Source of the DNA: Burkholderiales bacterium Ga0077544
GTDB taxonomy: Bacteria > Pseudomonadota > Gammaproteobacteria > Burkholderiales > Burkholderiaceae_D
Length of the DNA: 64,000 nt
Reading direction: 5' to 3'
NCBI GenBank assembly: GCA_001464355.1
Contig: LNEU01000015.1
Span: 248,001 to 312,000, forward strand
Of the stretch, positions 53,212 through 62,196 are shown one piece after another. The notes below the pieces were generated by a model. The model was not told where the DNA came from, made no database searches, and was given only the letters and a program-made list of their open reading frames with translations. Each line of letters opens with the position of its first letter. Position 1 is the first letter of the stretch. A program made the translations under genes and the position numbers.

Positions 53212-55198
53212 TCTGACGAAGCTTATCTTCGGCCGTCTGAGCTGGGACGCGATTCCGTTTCACGATCCTATCCTGCTTGGAACATTTGCAATGGTCGTCC
53301 TCGGCGGCGGCGCAATGCTGGGCGCGCTGACCTATTACCGCGTGTGGGGTACTTTGTGGCGCGACTGGATTACCAGTATCGATCACAAGAAAATCGGCAT
53401 CATGTACATGATTCTCGGTTTGGTCATGCTGATGCGCGGTTTTGCTGATGCAATCATGATGCGTGCACAACAAGCGGTTGCTTTTGGCGATAATCCTGGT
53501 TTTCTGCCACCACATCACTACGATCAAATCTTTACCGCGCATGGCGTGATCATGATTTTCTTCGTGGCGATGCCGCTGGTGACCGGTTTGATGAACTATG
53601 TCGTGCCTTTGCAAATTGGCGCACGTGACGTTGCTTTCCCGTTCCTGAATAACTTCAGCTTCTGGATGACGACCTTCGGTGCCGGTTTGACAATGGCTTC
53701 GCTGTTCGTCGGTGAATTCGCACGTACCGGCTGGTTGGCATATCCGCCACTGTCAGGCATTTTGGCGAGTCCCGGCGTAGGTGTCGATTACTACATATGG
53801 TCACTGCAGGTGGCCGGTGTTGGTACCTTGCTGTCCGGCGTCAACCTGATTGCAACCATCGTCAAGATGCGCGCACCAGGTATGGATTTGATGAAGATGC
53901 CGGTTTTCACGTGGACTGCTTTGTGTACCAACGTGCTGATCGTCGCTGCATTCCCTATCCTGACCGCTGTGCTGGCAATGTTGTCGCTGGATCGTGTGTT
54001 CGATACCAACTTCTTCACGAATGACAAGGGCGGCAACGCCATGATGTACGTGAACTTGATCTGGATCTGGGGCCACCCTGAAGTCTACATTCTGATTCTG
54101 CCGTTGTTTGGCGTGTTCTCGGAAGTCGTATCGACATTCTCGGCTAAGCGTTTGTTCGGTTACACCTCGATGGTGTACGCGACGGTCGTCATCACCATCC
54201 TGTCTTATCTGGTATGGCTGCATCACTTCTTCACGATGGGTTCCGGCGCGAGCGTCAATTCGTTCTTCGGTATTACCACGATGATTATCTCGATACCGAC
54301 CGGTGCGAAGATTTTCAACTGGTTGTTCACGATGTATCGCGGCCGTATTCGTTTCGAATTGCCGATGTTGTGGACCATGGGCTTCATGATCACATTTGTG
54401 ATCGGCGGTATGACCGGCGTGTTGCTGGCGGTTCCACCAGCCGACTTCGTGTTGCATAACAGCCTGTTCTTGATCGCTCACTTCCATAACGTGATTATTG
54501 GTGGTGTGGTGTTCGGTGTATTTGCCGCGATCAATTATTGGTTCCCGAAGGCGTTCGGCTTCACACTCGACGTGTTCTGGGGTAAATGCTCGTTCTGGTT
54601 CTGGCTCGTCGGTTTCTGGATGGCGTTTATGCCGCTGTACGTGTTGGGTCTGATGGGCGTGACGCGTCGTATGAGTCAGTTCCAGGATCCATCGTTGCAA
54701 ATCTGGTTCCAGATCGCAGCATTCGGTGCGGTGCTGATTGCCGCAGGTATTGGTTCGATGTTCATGCAGTTCTATGTCAGCTTCAAACGCCGTGCTGAAT
54801 TGCGCGACGTGACAGGTGATCCATGGAATGGTCGTACGCTGGAATGGTCGACTTCGTCGCCGCCTCCAGATTACAACTTCGCATTCACGCCACGTGTTCA
54901 TGACAACGACACATGGGCTGACATGAAGAAGAACGGCTACAAGCGTCCATTGACGGGTTATACCGCGATCCACATGCCAAAAAATACGGCAGCCGGTTTC
55001 ATCATCTCTGCGCTGAGTGCTGCGATCGGTTTCTGCCTGATCTGGCACATGTGGCTGGGTGCTGGTGTTGTATTCGTCGTCATGATGGCGGCCATCATTA
55101 TTCATACCTTTAATTACAAACGCGATTTCTACATTTCGGCGGAAGAAGTAACCCGCACCGAAGAAAATCGCACACGTTTGCTGGAAAGCCATGTCTGA
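53192..55198 (+). CDS. cyoB: Cytochrome bo3 ubiquinol oxidase subunit I
   Basis: A 668-residue heme-copper oxidase subunit with ~15 helices. The quinol-site residues Arg82, Asp86 ([12 protein letters not shown]), His109 and Gln112 (PPHHYDQIF) match E. coli CyoB at a constant offset of 11. The WGHPEVYI segment carries the CuB histidine, the proton-channel Glu and the cross-linked Tyr. Heme-ligand HHFFTMGSG and HFHNVIIGG are present. ATG 53192 or 53195. It overlaps the 3' end of cyoA. Confidence 0.96.
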   Translation: MMLDHIDLTKLIFGRLSWDAIPFHDPILLGTFAMVVLGGGAMLGALTYYRVWGTLWRDWITSIDHKKIGIMYMILGLVMLMRGFADAIMMRAQQAVAFGDNPGFLPPHHYDQIFTAHGVIMIFFVAMPLVTGLMNYVVPLQIGARDVAFPFLNNFSFWMTTFGAGLTMASLFVGEFARTGWLAYPPLSGILASPGVGVDYYIWSLQVAGVGTLLSGVNLIATIVKMRAPGMDLMKMPVFTWTALCTNVLIVAAFPILTAVLAMLSLDRVFDTNFFTNDKGGNAMMYVNLIWIWGHPEVYILILPLFGVFSEVVSTFSAKRLFGYTSMVYATVVITILSYLVWLHHFFTMGSGASVNSFFGITTMIISIPTGAKIFNWLFTMYRGRIRFELPMLWTMGFMITFVIGGMTGVLLAVPPADFVLHNSLFLIAHFHNVIIGGVVFGVFAAINYWFPKAFGFTLDVFWGKCSFWFWLVGFWMAFMPLYVLGLMGVTRRMSQFQDPSLQIWFQIAAFGAVLIAAGIGSMFMQFYVSFKRRAELRDVTGDPWNGRTLEWSTSSPPPDYNFAFTPRVHDNDTWADMKKNGYKRPLTGYTAIHMPKNTAAGFIISALSAAIGFCLIWHMWLGAGVVFVVMMAAIIIHTFNYKRDFYISAEEVTRTEENRTRLLESHV

Positions 55199-55838
55199 AA
55201 TTACTGCAACTTATGGCAGCGCGATAGGCGCTGATACTGGCGCGGATCCAAGCGCGCGTTATTATGTGAACGAGCATCATCCGGAAAACAGCACCTTGCT
55301 GGGTTTCTGGCTGTACCTGATGAGCGATTGCCTGATTTTCGCGTGTTTGTTCGCAACCTACGCTGTGCTGGGTCGCAGCTACGCTGGCGGTCCGACCGGT
55401 GCCGAATTATTCGATCTGCCACTGGTGGCGATGAATACGGCATTCCTGCTGTTGTCGTCGATTACCTACGGCTTCGCGATGCTGGAATCGCAAAAGAAAA
55501 ACCTGCGTGCAACGATGATCTGGCTGGGTGTGACTGGTTTGCTCGGTCTGGCCTTCCTGGCATTGGAGTTGTACGAGTTCAGCCATTTGATACATCTGGG
55601 TGCAGGCCCGGAACGTAGTGGCTTCCTGACAGCTTTCTTTGCGCTGGTTGCTACTCACGGTTTGCACGTTACCTTTGGTATCGTCTGGCTCGTGACCTTG
55701 ATGTTCCAACTCAAGCGCCACGGTCTGATTCCTGAAAACGGCCGTCGTCTGATGTGCCTGTCCATGTTCTGGCATTTCCTGGATGTGATCTGGATCGGCG
55801 TCTTTACCTTTGTTTATTTGATGGGAGTCCTGCCATGA
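55191..55838 (+). CDS. cyoC: Cytochrome bo3 ubiquinol oxidase subunit III
   Basis: A 215-residue membrane subunit with five helices. Family motifs: [76 protein letters not shown] and [19 protein letters not shown]. It overlaps cyoB by eight bases and cyoD by four (ATGA). Confidence 0.95.
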   Translation: MSEITATYGSAIGADTGADPSARYYVNEHHPENSTLLGFWLYLMSDCLIFACLFATYAVLGRSYAGGPTGAELFDLPLVAMNTAFLLLSSITYGFAMLESQKKNLRATMIWLGVTGLLGLAFLALELYEFSHLIHLGAGPERSGFLTAFFALVATHGLHVTFGIVWLVTLMFQLKRHGLIPENGRRLMCLSMFWHFLDVIWIGVFTFVYLMGVLP

Positions 55839-56278
55839 GCGATCATCATTCCGCACACGGTGCACACGGCAGCGATCACGGTCACGGCCACGACGACCAT
55901 GTTGATCACGGCAGTCTGAAAAGCTATACGATTGGTTTTGTACTGTCAGTCATTCTGACGGCGATCCCGTTCTGGCTGGTCATGGGTAATGTGATCAGTG
56001 ATTCCAGCACGACCGCCTTGGTCATTCTGGGTTTTGCAGCGGTACAGATTGTGGTTCACATGATCTACTTCCTGCACATGAATACCAAATCCGAGGGCGG
56101 ATGGTCGATGCTGGCTCTGGTATTTACCGTTATGGTGGTTGTCATCATGCTGGTAGGTTCCATCTGGGTCATGTATCACCTCAACACCAACATGATGCCT
56201 CACATGTCGGATCCGACAGGTGAATTGCATATGCCGTCGGCCACGCATGATGCGTCTCAGCACACGCAACACAAATAA
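55835..56278 (+). CDS. cyoD: Cytochrome bo3 ubiquinol oxidase subunit IV
   Basis: A 147-residue subunit with three transmembrane helices (SYTIGFVLSVILTAIPFWLVMGNV, ALVILGFAAVQIVVHMIYFLHM, VFTVMVVVIMLVGSIWVMYHL). It is longer than E. coli CyoD (109) because of a His/Asp/Gly-rich N-terminus ([21 protein letters not shown]) and a hydrophilic tail. Assembly role in the oxidase. It shares its stop with the next start (TAATG). Confidence 0.93.
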   Translation: MSDHHSAHGAHGSDHGHGHDDHVDHGSLKSYTIGFVLSVILTAIPFWLVMGNVISDSSTTALVILGFAAVQIVVHMIYFLHMNTKSEGGWSMLALVFTVMVVVIMLVGSIWVMYHLNTNMMPHMSDPTGELHMPSATHDASQHTQHK

Positions 56279-57108
56279 TGGTGGATGAGTTGCAAGGCAA
56301 AAACGGCTCGGTTTCGCAGGAAACCGAGCCGTCTTTACGTTCAAATACCACGCGTCTCGTATTGGCAGTCTGTGCAGCGTTACTATTTGCAGGTTTTGTT
56401 GCCTTGGGTACATGGCAGGTTTATCGTTTGCAGTGGAAACTTGCTTTGATTGAGCGGGTAGATCAGCGCGTGCACGCGGCGGCAGTGGCGGCACCCACGC
56501 CTGAGTACTGGTCGCAGGTCAGTCGTGAAAATGATGAGTATCGGCACGTTCATGTAAGTGGGGTGTTTTTGCATGAACTCTCCAGCAAGGTCCAAGCGCT
56601 GACAGAACGGGGGAGCGGCTATTGGTTGCTGACACCGCTACGAGCAGAAGATGGCAGTGTGGTTTTCATCAATCGCGGCTTCATCACAGAGGCGCAGAGC
56701 AAGATGATTTTTTCCGAGCAGGCAAAAGCAAATGCATCAGCACTTGGCCGTGCCGACCAAGTGCTGGTAAGCGGTTTGTTGCGGATCAGCGAACCGGGCG
56801 GCGGCTTCTTGCGTAAAAATGATCCCGCCGACAATCGCTGGTATTCGCGTGACGTTCAATCACTGGGGCAAGCGCACAGTCTGCCACGCGTTGCACCCTA
56901 TTTTATCGATGCTGCAGTTGATAAAGGCAATCCTTCTACTGCAGATTCCTCACTAGTCAGGCCGGTCGCCGGTTTGACGGTGATCGCATTTCACAATAGC
57001 CATATGGTCTATGCACTTACTTGGTATGCTCTTGCCTTGATGGTGGCAGGTGCAGCTTTTTGGGTGACACGAGAAGAGCGCAAGGCAAGACGAGCGCGCA
57101 AGCGCTGA
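56278..57108 (+). CDS. SURF1-family oxidase assembly protein
   Basis: A 276-residue protein with N- and C-terminal transmembrane helices and the SURF1 signature ALGTWQVYRLQWKLALIERVDQRVHA, then GSGYWLLTPLRAEDGSVVFINRGF and a final TWYALALMVAGAAFWV. SURF1/Shy1 proteins deliver heme to heme-copper oxidase; here the operon holds only the bo3 enzyme. The start overlaps the cyoD stop. An unusually perfect 13-bp hairpin lies within codons 9-18. Confidence 0.9.
   Translation: MVDELQGKNGSVSQETEPSLRSNTTRLVLAVCAALLFAGFVALGTWQVYRLQWKLALIERVDQRVHAAAVAAPTPEYWSQVSRENDEYRHVHVSGVFLHELSSKVQALTERGSGYWLLTPLRAEDGSVVFINRGFITEAQSKMIFSEQAKANASALGRADQVLVSGLLRISEPGGGFLRKNDPADNRWYSRDVQSLGQAHSLPRVAPYFIDAAVDKGNPSTADSSLVRPVAGLTVIAFHNSHMVYALTWYALALMVAGAAFWVTREERKARRARKR
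56303..56332 (+). terminator. Perfect 13-bp hairpin inside the SURF1 coding start
   Basis: ACGGCTCGGTTTC, GCAG loop, GAAACCGAGCCGT, then CTTTACG. It has the form of an attenuator or mRNA stabiliser after cyoD rather than a random coding feature. It could cut expression of surf1-regBA relative to cyoABCD. The T tract is short, so full termination is doubtful. Confidence 0.55.
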
Positions 57109-57158
57109 TTCGCTTTGCGCTACCAGCCGCGCCGATTGTATAGACAGAGAAACTGAAG

Positions 57159-58493
57159 ATGCTGGGAAAAACTGAAATTCCTTCGGTTAAAGAAGATCTG
57201 AAAATTCGAAGCACCGCCGTGCGTGCAGAAAATTCCGCTGGCCACAAGAATATGCAGCAACTGATTCAGTTGCGCTGGATCGCCGTCGTTGGCCAAATCA
57301 CGACGATTGCCGTCGTCACACTGATCTTCGGTATCGAACTCCCGGTACGCCACATGCTGGAAGTACTGGTATGTCTGGTTGCATTCAATATTGCCAGCCA
57401 TTTGCGTTGGCATGAGCGACCATACGTATCAAATAAAGAATTATTTCTTGCGATGCTGGTAGACGTCGGCATACTGACTGCACAGCTTTACTTGAGTGGT
57501 GGTACCACCAATCCTTTCATCTTCCTGTACCTGCTGCAGGTTATTTTGAGCGCCATGTTGCTAGAGGCGTGGTCGACGTGGAGCATCGTTGCGATCACTA
57601 GCGCCTGCCTGATAGGTCTTACTCTTTTTTCAAGCCCACTAGTATTGCCTTACGATCATCAACTGCGTTTTTTCAGCTTGTATGTACAGGGCATGCTGAT
57701 CTGCTTTACCTTGAACGGCATCTTGCTGGCATTTTTCATGACGCGTATCAGCCGCAATTTGCGGGCAGGTGACGCGCGACTTGCCGAATTTCGCAAACGC
57801 GCGCTGGAAGAAGAACATATCGTCCGCATGGGCTTGCTGGCGTCCGGCGCTGCGCATGAATTGGGAACGCCGCTGGCTACTTTGTCGGTGATTCTCGGCG
57901 ACTGGAAGCACATGCCGGAATTCAGTAATAACAAAGTGCTGCTGGAAGAAATTACCGAGATGGAAACGCAGTTGCAGCGTTGCAAAAGTATCGTCAGCAG
58001 CATTCTTCTTTCCGCCGGTGAGGCGCGAGGTGAATCGTCGGTCAAGACGACGCTCAGCACCTTCCTTGATGATCTGGCGACCGAGTGGCGCAGTAGCAGA
58101 CCGGTCGCTTCATTTGACTACACCAATCGGATTGCCCATGACGTACCAGTGGTGTTCGACTCTGTATTGAAACAGATGATTTGTAATGTGCTGGACAATG
58201 CATTTGAAGCATCGCCGCAATTTGTAAGTCTGGATGCATCACGACAAGGCGATACGCTGACTTTACGCATCAGCGATAAAGGCCCCGGCTTTGCACCAGC
58301 GATGCTGGCGCAAATAGGCAAGCCCTATCAGTCCAGTAAAGGGCGTCCTGGTAGTGGTCTTGGATTGTTTTTGGTAGTGAATGTGGCGCGCAAATTGGGC
58401 GGTACCGTCAATGCGCGCAATCGGGAAGAGGGCGGTGCGCTGGTTGAACTGACATTGCCGCTTGCTGCAATCAGTCTGGACGAGGAAGAATAA
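57159..58493 (+). CDS. regB: Redox sensor histidine kinase (RegB/PrrB/ActS type)
   Basis: A 444-residue membrane kinase with six N-terminal helices. The quinone-binding GGTTNPF motif lies at 114-120, in the short loop, as in RegB. The H-box AAHELGTPLATLSV has phosphoacceptor His233. A redox-type cysteine, Cys275 in MQLQRCKSIVS (RegB Cys265 equivalent), precedes the ATP domain (NVLDNAFEASP, KGPGFAP, GSGLGLFLVVNVA). It is downstream of cyo/SURF1 and directly followed by regA (TAAATG). Confidence 0.93.
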   Translation: MLGKTEIPSVKEDLKIRSTAVRAENSAGHKNMQQLIQLRWIAVVGQITTIAVVTLIFGIELPVRHMLEVLVCLVAFNIASHLRWHERPYVSNKELFLAMLVDVGILTAQLYLSGGTTNPFIFLYLLQVILSAMLLEAWSTWSIVAITSACLIGLTLFSSPLVLPYDHQLRFFSLYVQGMLICFTLNGILLAFFMTRISRNLRAGDARLAEFRKRALEEEHIVRMGLLASGAAHELGTPLATLSVILGDWKHMPEFSNNKVLLEEITEMETQLQRCKSIVSSILLSAGEARGESSVKTTLSTFLDDLATEWRSSRPVASFDYTNRIAHDVPVVFDSVLKQMICNVLDNAFEASPQFVSLDASRQGDTLTLRISDKGPGFAPAMLAQIGKPYQSSKGRPGSGLGLFLVVNVARKLGGTVNARNREEGGALVELTLPLAAISLDEEE

Positions 58494-59030
58494 ATGTCGG
58501 CTGATCGCCTGTTGTTACTGATTGAAGATGACGCCGCTTTTGCGCGCACATTAGGACGCTCGTTCGAGCGTCGCGGATATACAGTTTTGCTTGCGGCGAA
58601 TCAGGATGCTGCCACAGCCTTGTTGCGTGAGCATTCCCCTGGTTATGCGGTCGTCGATCTCAAGCTGGAAGGAAATACATCCGGTCTCGCCTGCGTACAG
58701 ATGCTGCACAAGCATGATCCGGCGATGCTGATCGTTGTGCTGACTGGATTTGCCAGTCTGAATACGGCGGTAGAAGCGATCAAGCTTGGCGCCTGCCAGT
58801 ATCTGGCGAAACCATCGAATACCGACGACATTGAAGCTGCGTTTGGCCATATCGCAGGTGCGACTGAAATTGAATTGACCAGCCGTTCGACATCAATCAA
58901 GACGCTGGAATGGGAACGCATCCACGAAGTGCTGGTGGAAACTGATTTCAATATTTCCGAAGCTGCGCGCCGGCTTGGCATGCACAGGCGAACCTTGGCG
59001 CGCAAGCTGGAAAAGCAGCGCGTCAAATAA
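58494..59030 (+). CDS. regA: Redox response regulator (RegA/PrrA/ActR type)
   Basis: A 178-residue regulator: receiver with Asp55 (YAVVDLKLEG), then a Fis-type HTH at the end, NISEAARRLGMHRRTLARKLEKQRVK, close to the invariant RegA recognition helix. It controls respiration, carbon fixation or nitrogen genes under redox shift in other proteobacteria. It follows regB without a gap. Likely targets include the upstream cyo genes. Confidence 0.95.
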   Translation: MSADRLLLLIEDDAAFARTLGRSFERRGYTVLLAANQDAATALLREHSPGYAVVDLKLEGNTSGLACVQMLHKHDPAMLIVVLTGFASLNTAVEAIKLGACQYLAKPSNTDDIEAAFGHIAGATEIELTSRSTSIKTLEWERIHEVLVETDFNISEAARRLGMHRRTLARKLEKQRVK

Positions 59031-59048
59031 GTAATACCGGACGATGCG

Positions 59049-59702
59049 ATGACCTTGAGCTTGTTTGATGCCGAAGAAAACAAGCGCACATGGCAGGAGC
59101 CTTTGTGCGACGGTGCGTTGGTGCTACGTGGTTTCGTTCTTGATGACGAAACGAAGATTCTTGCAGCATTGGAAGACGTCCTTGCACAGTCACCGTTACG
59201 TAATATGGTTACGCCTGGCGGATTTCGCATGTCGGTCGCGATGAGCAATTGCGGTACTTACGGTTGGGTAACGGATAGAGGCGGTTATCGCTACGACCGC
59301 ATGGATCCTGAAAGTGGGAATGCATGGCCTGCGATGCCCGATTTTTTTGCAAAGCTCGCTCAAGAAGCCGCAGCACAAGCTGGTTTCAAAAATTTTGAAC
59401 CCGATGCCTGCCTGATCAATCGCTATGAAGTCGGTGCACGGATGTCTTTGCATCAAGACAAGAACGAATGTGATTTCACGCAGCCTATTGTTTCGGTTTC
59501 GCTGGGCATTCCAGCCATGTTTTTATTCGGCGGCATGCGACGCGAAGACAAAGCCATGCGGGTGCCGTTGGCGCATGGCGATGTAGTAGTGTGGGGCGGT
59601 GCAGCCAGACTGCGATATCACGGCGTATTGGCCGTCAAGACTGCAAGTCATCCGCTACTTGGCCAACATCGAATTAATCTGACTTTTCGCAAGGTTAATT
59701 AA
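59049..59702 (+). CDS. alkB: Alpha-ketoglutarate-dependent DNA repair dioxygenase AlkB
   Basis: A 217-residue Fe(II)/2-oxoglutarate dioxygenase that demethylates 1-methyladenine and 3-methylcytosine. Iron ligands are His135 and Asp137 (LHQDKNE) and His191 (RYHGV); Arg208 and Arg214 (HRINLTFRKVN) bind 2-oxoglutarate. Substrate residues PGGFRMSVAMSNCG and YRYDR are conserved. It lies 18 bases after regA on the same strand. No ada or aidB neighbour is present. Confidence 0.95.
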   Translation: MTLSLFDAEENKRTWQEPLCDGALVLRGFVLDDETKILAALEDVLAQSPLRNMVTPGGFRMSVAMSNCGTYGWVTDRGGYRYDRMDPESGNAWPAMPDFFAKLAQEAAAQAGFKNFEPDACLINRYEVGARMSLHQDKNECDFTQPIVSVSLGIPAMFLFGGMRREDKAMRVPLAHGDVVVWGGAARLRYHGVLAVKTASHPLLGQHRINLTFRKVN

Positions 59703-59740
59703 GCACTTGTTCATCAGTGCACCAGTGGGCGCTGATGAAT

Positions 59741-60217
59741 TCATGATGTGGCGTTGACCATTTTTTCGAGCGCCTGTTTCATTTCTTCCGGACTGACATC
59801 GCGCATATGCGTCGCGATCGACCAATTGTGACCAAAAGGATCTTCCACCACGCCGTAGCGATCACCCCAGAACATATCTTCCAGCGGAAACTTGACGATG
59901 GCGCCAGCTGCAACTGCACGATTGAATACCGCATTGGCATCTTCGACATAAAGATGGAGCGTGACTGGCGATCCTTTCAATGCCTTTGGTCCCAGTGCGT
60001 TACAGTCGCGCATTTGGTCTACCAGCATGATGCAGGAATCGCCGATACGAATTTGCGCATGCATTATTTTTCCTTCCGGGCCGGGCAGCCGTGCCAACTC
60101 CACTGCATGGAATGCCTTGATATAAAACATGATTGCATCGGCTGCACCTTCGCATACGAGATGAGGTGTGACGGTATGCATGCCATTCGGTATTGCTTGT
60201 ACTTTGCTCTGACTCAT
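59741..60217 (-). CDS. VOC-family (glyoxalase/PhnB-like) protein
   Basis: A 158-residue protein made of two VOC betaalpha modules: TVTPHLVCEGAADAIMFYIKAFHAVELARLPGPEGKIMHAQIRIGDSCIMLVD and VTLHLYVEDANAVFNRAVAAGAIVKFPLEDMFWGDRYGVVEDPFGHNWSIATHMRDVSPEEM. The pattern matches PhnB-like proteins of unknown substrate. It is downstream of the NTF2-fold gene at 60285-60725 (68 bases) and likely shares its transcript. Confidence 0.85.
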   Translation of the reverse strand: MSQSKVQAIPNGMHTVTPHLVCEGAADAIMFYIKAFHAVELARLPGPEGKIMHAQIRIGDSCIMLVDQMRDCNALGPKALKGSPVTLHLYVEDANAVFNRAVAAGAIVKFPLEDMFWGDRYGVVEDPFGHNWSIATHMRDVSPEEMKQALEKMVNATS

Positions 60218-60284
60218 GATGAATCTCCTTTTTCATGGACCCCCGGCCTTTTCTCGCTGCCGGAACCACTGATTGCCATATGAC

Positions 60285-60725
60285 TTAAGGCTTAAGATCA
60301 AACAGCGCCTTGCCGCTTTCGGGATCGAAAGGTGCCGAAAAGTGCTCGTGTACGATGTGCCATTGGCCATTTGTTTTCCTGTATGCGCTGGACACGCGCA
60401 TCCATGAAGAATGCTGATTGCCATCCTTGTCGGTGCCGCCACAATGATTAAGGCAATGGCTGTAGGCGATTTGGTCGGCTGCGCCTATATGTAAATCATG
60501 TATTTTGAAAGTCATAGGGCCGCTACACATTTCAAGACAGGTTTTCCAGTGTTTTTTGTACGCGTCAATGCCTTTGAATTGCAGCGCCATGATCGCATCA
60601 TAGGCAATCACTTCGGGGGCGTAGTGGGACATGATGGCATTCAGATCACCTGCACTGGCGGCCTTTTCCCAACTCTTCATTAAGGTACGTACATCGGCTT
60701 CGGAGTTTGCGACGGCTTGATCCAT
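60285..60725 (-). CDS. NTF2-fold/SnoaL-like protein
   Basis: A 146-residue SgcJ/EcaC-like protein: DVRTLMKSWEKAASAGDLNAIMSHYAPEVIAYDAIMALQFKG, then CSGPMTFKIHDLHIGAADQIAYSHCLNHCGG, typical of the family and with a terminal VHEHFSAPFD strand. First gene of a likely pair with the VOC-family gene. GGAGAAAC precedes ATG 60725. A perfect palindrome lies 29 bases upstream. Confidence 0.85.
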   Translation of the reverse strand: MDQAVANSEADVRTLMKSWEKAASAGDLNAIMSHYAPEVIAYDAIMALQFKGIDAYKKHWKTCLEMCSGPMTFKIHDLHIGAADQIAYSHCLNHCGGTDKDGNQHSSWMRVSSAYRKTNGQWHIVHEHFSAPFDPESGKALFDLKP

Positions 60726-60753
60726 GATGTTTCTCCTTTGTAATGAGTGCTTG

Positions 60754-60770
60754 TTTACGTCATACGTAAA
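60754..60770. promoter_or_regulatory. Perfect palindrome, candidate operator between divergent genes
   Basis: TTTACGT-CAT-ACGTAAA, a perfect 7-3-7 palindrome, is centred in the 85-base gap between the NTF2-fold gene (minus) and the short gene at 60811 (plus). ACGTA-type cores are common in TetR-family operators, but no regulator gene adjoins. Confidence 0.55.
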
Positions 60771-60810
60771 TCATAGGATAGGTAGTAGAACGTCTACACA
60801 ATAATAGAAA

Positions 60811-61152
60811 ATGACAAAGAAAATGGAGGCGTTGAAACGCAAAATCTATCGTTGCGGGAATTTGTATCGGCCATTGCTGGATGCCGGTACACAGCCGGTG
60901 CTAGCTATCGAAGGTGAATGGGCGAGGTCGAGTAGAAGTAATGCGGCCGATGTCGCGCGTACACATCTGCGGGCGGTGAGTACTGGTATATGCGTTTTGC
61001 TCGCAGTCGATGCAGATCAGGCAGAAGCGATCTGTCAGCGTTTGATCGACATGCTCGAGTCTGGTTTGCCGCAAGCCCGTACAGTGTGCTGGCGACGTTG
61101 GTCAGCGCGAGCGCAAGGGATCCAGCAAGTGGCGCAAGGCATTATGGTCTAG
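60811..61152 (+). CDS. Hypothetical protein
   Basis: A 113-residue basic frame (MTKKMEALKRKIYRCGNLYRPLLDAG...) with a central hydrophobic strand (TGICVLLAVDADQAEAICQRLIDMLESG) that could fit an alpha/beta core. It starts 40 bases after a palindromic operator. Codon use looks coding-like; no ribosome site is obvious. Its last 51 bases overlap the opposite-strand DUF3820 gene. No family recognised. Confidence 0.45.
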   Translation: MTKKMEALKRKIYRCGNLYRPLLDAGTQPVLAIEGEWARSSRSNAADVARTHLRAVSTGICVLLAVDADQAEAICQRLIDMLESGLPQARTVCWRRWSARAQGIQQVAQGIMV

Positions 61153-61314
61153 CTCGTACATCAAGGCAATCAGACTGCCTAATTCACCTTTGGGAAAACC
61201 TTCGCGCGCGAACCAGCCCAGATAATGCCCGGGAAGGTCGGCCAGCAGACGGCCTTTGTATTTTCCATAAGGCATGGTTTGACTGACCAGTAGAGAAAGG
61301 TGTTCTGGATTCAT
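61102..61314 (-). CDS. DUF3820 family small protein
   Basis: A 70-residue protein with the whole DUF3820 pattern: TMPYGKYKGRLLADLPGHYLGWFAREGFPKGELGSLIALMYELDHNALRHLLDPLR. The family is a small, conserved proteobacterial protein once described as a quorum-regulated factor; the molecular role is not known. It overlaps the preceding opposite-strand frame. Confidence 0.85.
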   Translation of the reverse strand: MNPEHLSLLVSQTMPYGKYKGRLLADLPGHYLGWFAREGFPKGELGSLIALMYELDHNALRHLLDPLRSR

Positions 61315-61533
61315 GCCTTGCGTGTGAAGTAATCAATTATGTCGCACATGATAAACCTTGAAACAGCTTGCATCGAATTGCGTGAACAAAACTTGAATGA
61401 GGGTAAGGCTGCGGTGCTTTGCTAACAAGGGTATGCTTCAACACTGCATGCAATACGGTTTCCCTGATAGATCATGTCCCGGTTGTCGGCAAGCAACGCC
61501 CATTCATTTCAAGTTTCGAACAAGGAGAACAGC

Positions 61534-62085
61534 ATGAGCCATTATCAAATTGCAGTTGTCGTCGGCAGTCTGCGCAAGGATTCCTTCAATCAAAAAATGG
61601 CCAACGCGCTGGTCAAGCTGGCACCTGCCGGGTTCGTGTTCAAGCAAATGCAGATCGGTGATTTGCCACTTTACAATCAGGACGATGACGGCAATCCTTC
61701 CGTCGAAGTGAAGCGCTTGAAGGCAGATATTTCGGCATCGCAGGGCTTGCTGTTCCTGACCCCTGAATATAACCGCTCCATCCCCGGCGTACTCAAGAAT
61801 GCGATTGATCATGTTTCGCGCCCCTACGGCCAAAACGCTTGGGCAGGCAAACCGGCCGGCGTGCTCGGCGTATCTGTAGGTGCGATTGGCACTGCGCTGG
61901 CGCAACAGCATTTGCGTAATATTCTTGCCTATCTTGATGTGCCGACACTTGGCCAGCCGGAAGCATTTATTCATGCCAAGGATGGCTTGTTTGACGCCGA
62001 TGGAAATATCGGTGAAGGCAGCAAGAAATTCCTGCAAGGCTGGATGGATACATATGCCGCCTGGGTCAAGAAGCATGCAAGCTGA
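61534..62085 (+). CDS. NADPH-dependent FMN reductase (ChrR/YieF-like)
   Basis: A 183-residue flavodoxin-fold reductase: VVVGSLRKDSFNQKMANALVKLAP (phosphate loop), TPEYNRSIPGVLKNAIDHVSRPYG and GVSVGAIGTALAQQHLRNIL. It resembles quinone or chromate reductases of the YieF/ChrR type, distinct from the SoxR-linked paralogue at 5933. AAGGAG before ATG 61534 overrides the earlier in-frame start at 61474. It stands alone. Confidence 0.9.
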   Translation: MSHYQIAVVVGSLRKDSFNQKMANALVKLAPAGFVFKQMQIGDLPLYNQDDDGNPSVEVKRLKADISASQGLLFLTPEYNRSIPGVLKNAIDHVSRPYGQNAWAGKPAGVLGVSVGAIGTALAQQHLRNILAYLDVPTLGQPEAFIHAKDGLFDADGNIGEGSKKFLQGWMDTYAAWVKKHAS

Positions 62086-62196
62086 AAGTTACGACCCGTT
62101 TCAGGCCTGATTGTCGATCTTCGGTCAGCTTGATATGCAAGCGGCTTGCAAAGCCGTTCATTTCTTTAACCATCAAAAGCGGATGTCAATTCTCAG

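Noticed and set aside
53801-55192. 463-codon open frame on the minus strand opposite cyoB
   Set aside because: It is antisense to a fully conserved oxidase gene, its translation is rich in His/Arg/Gln with no domain, and long shadow frames are expected opposite biased coding DNA.
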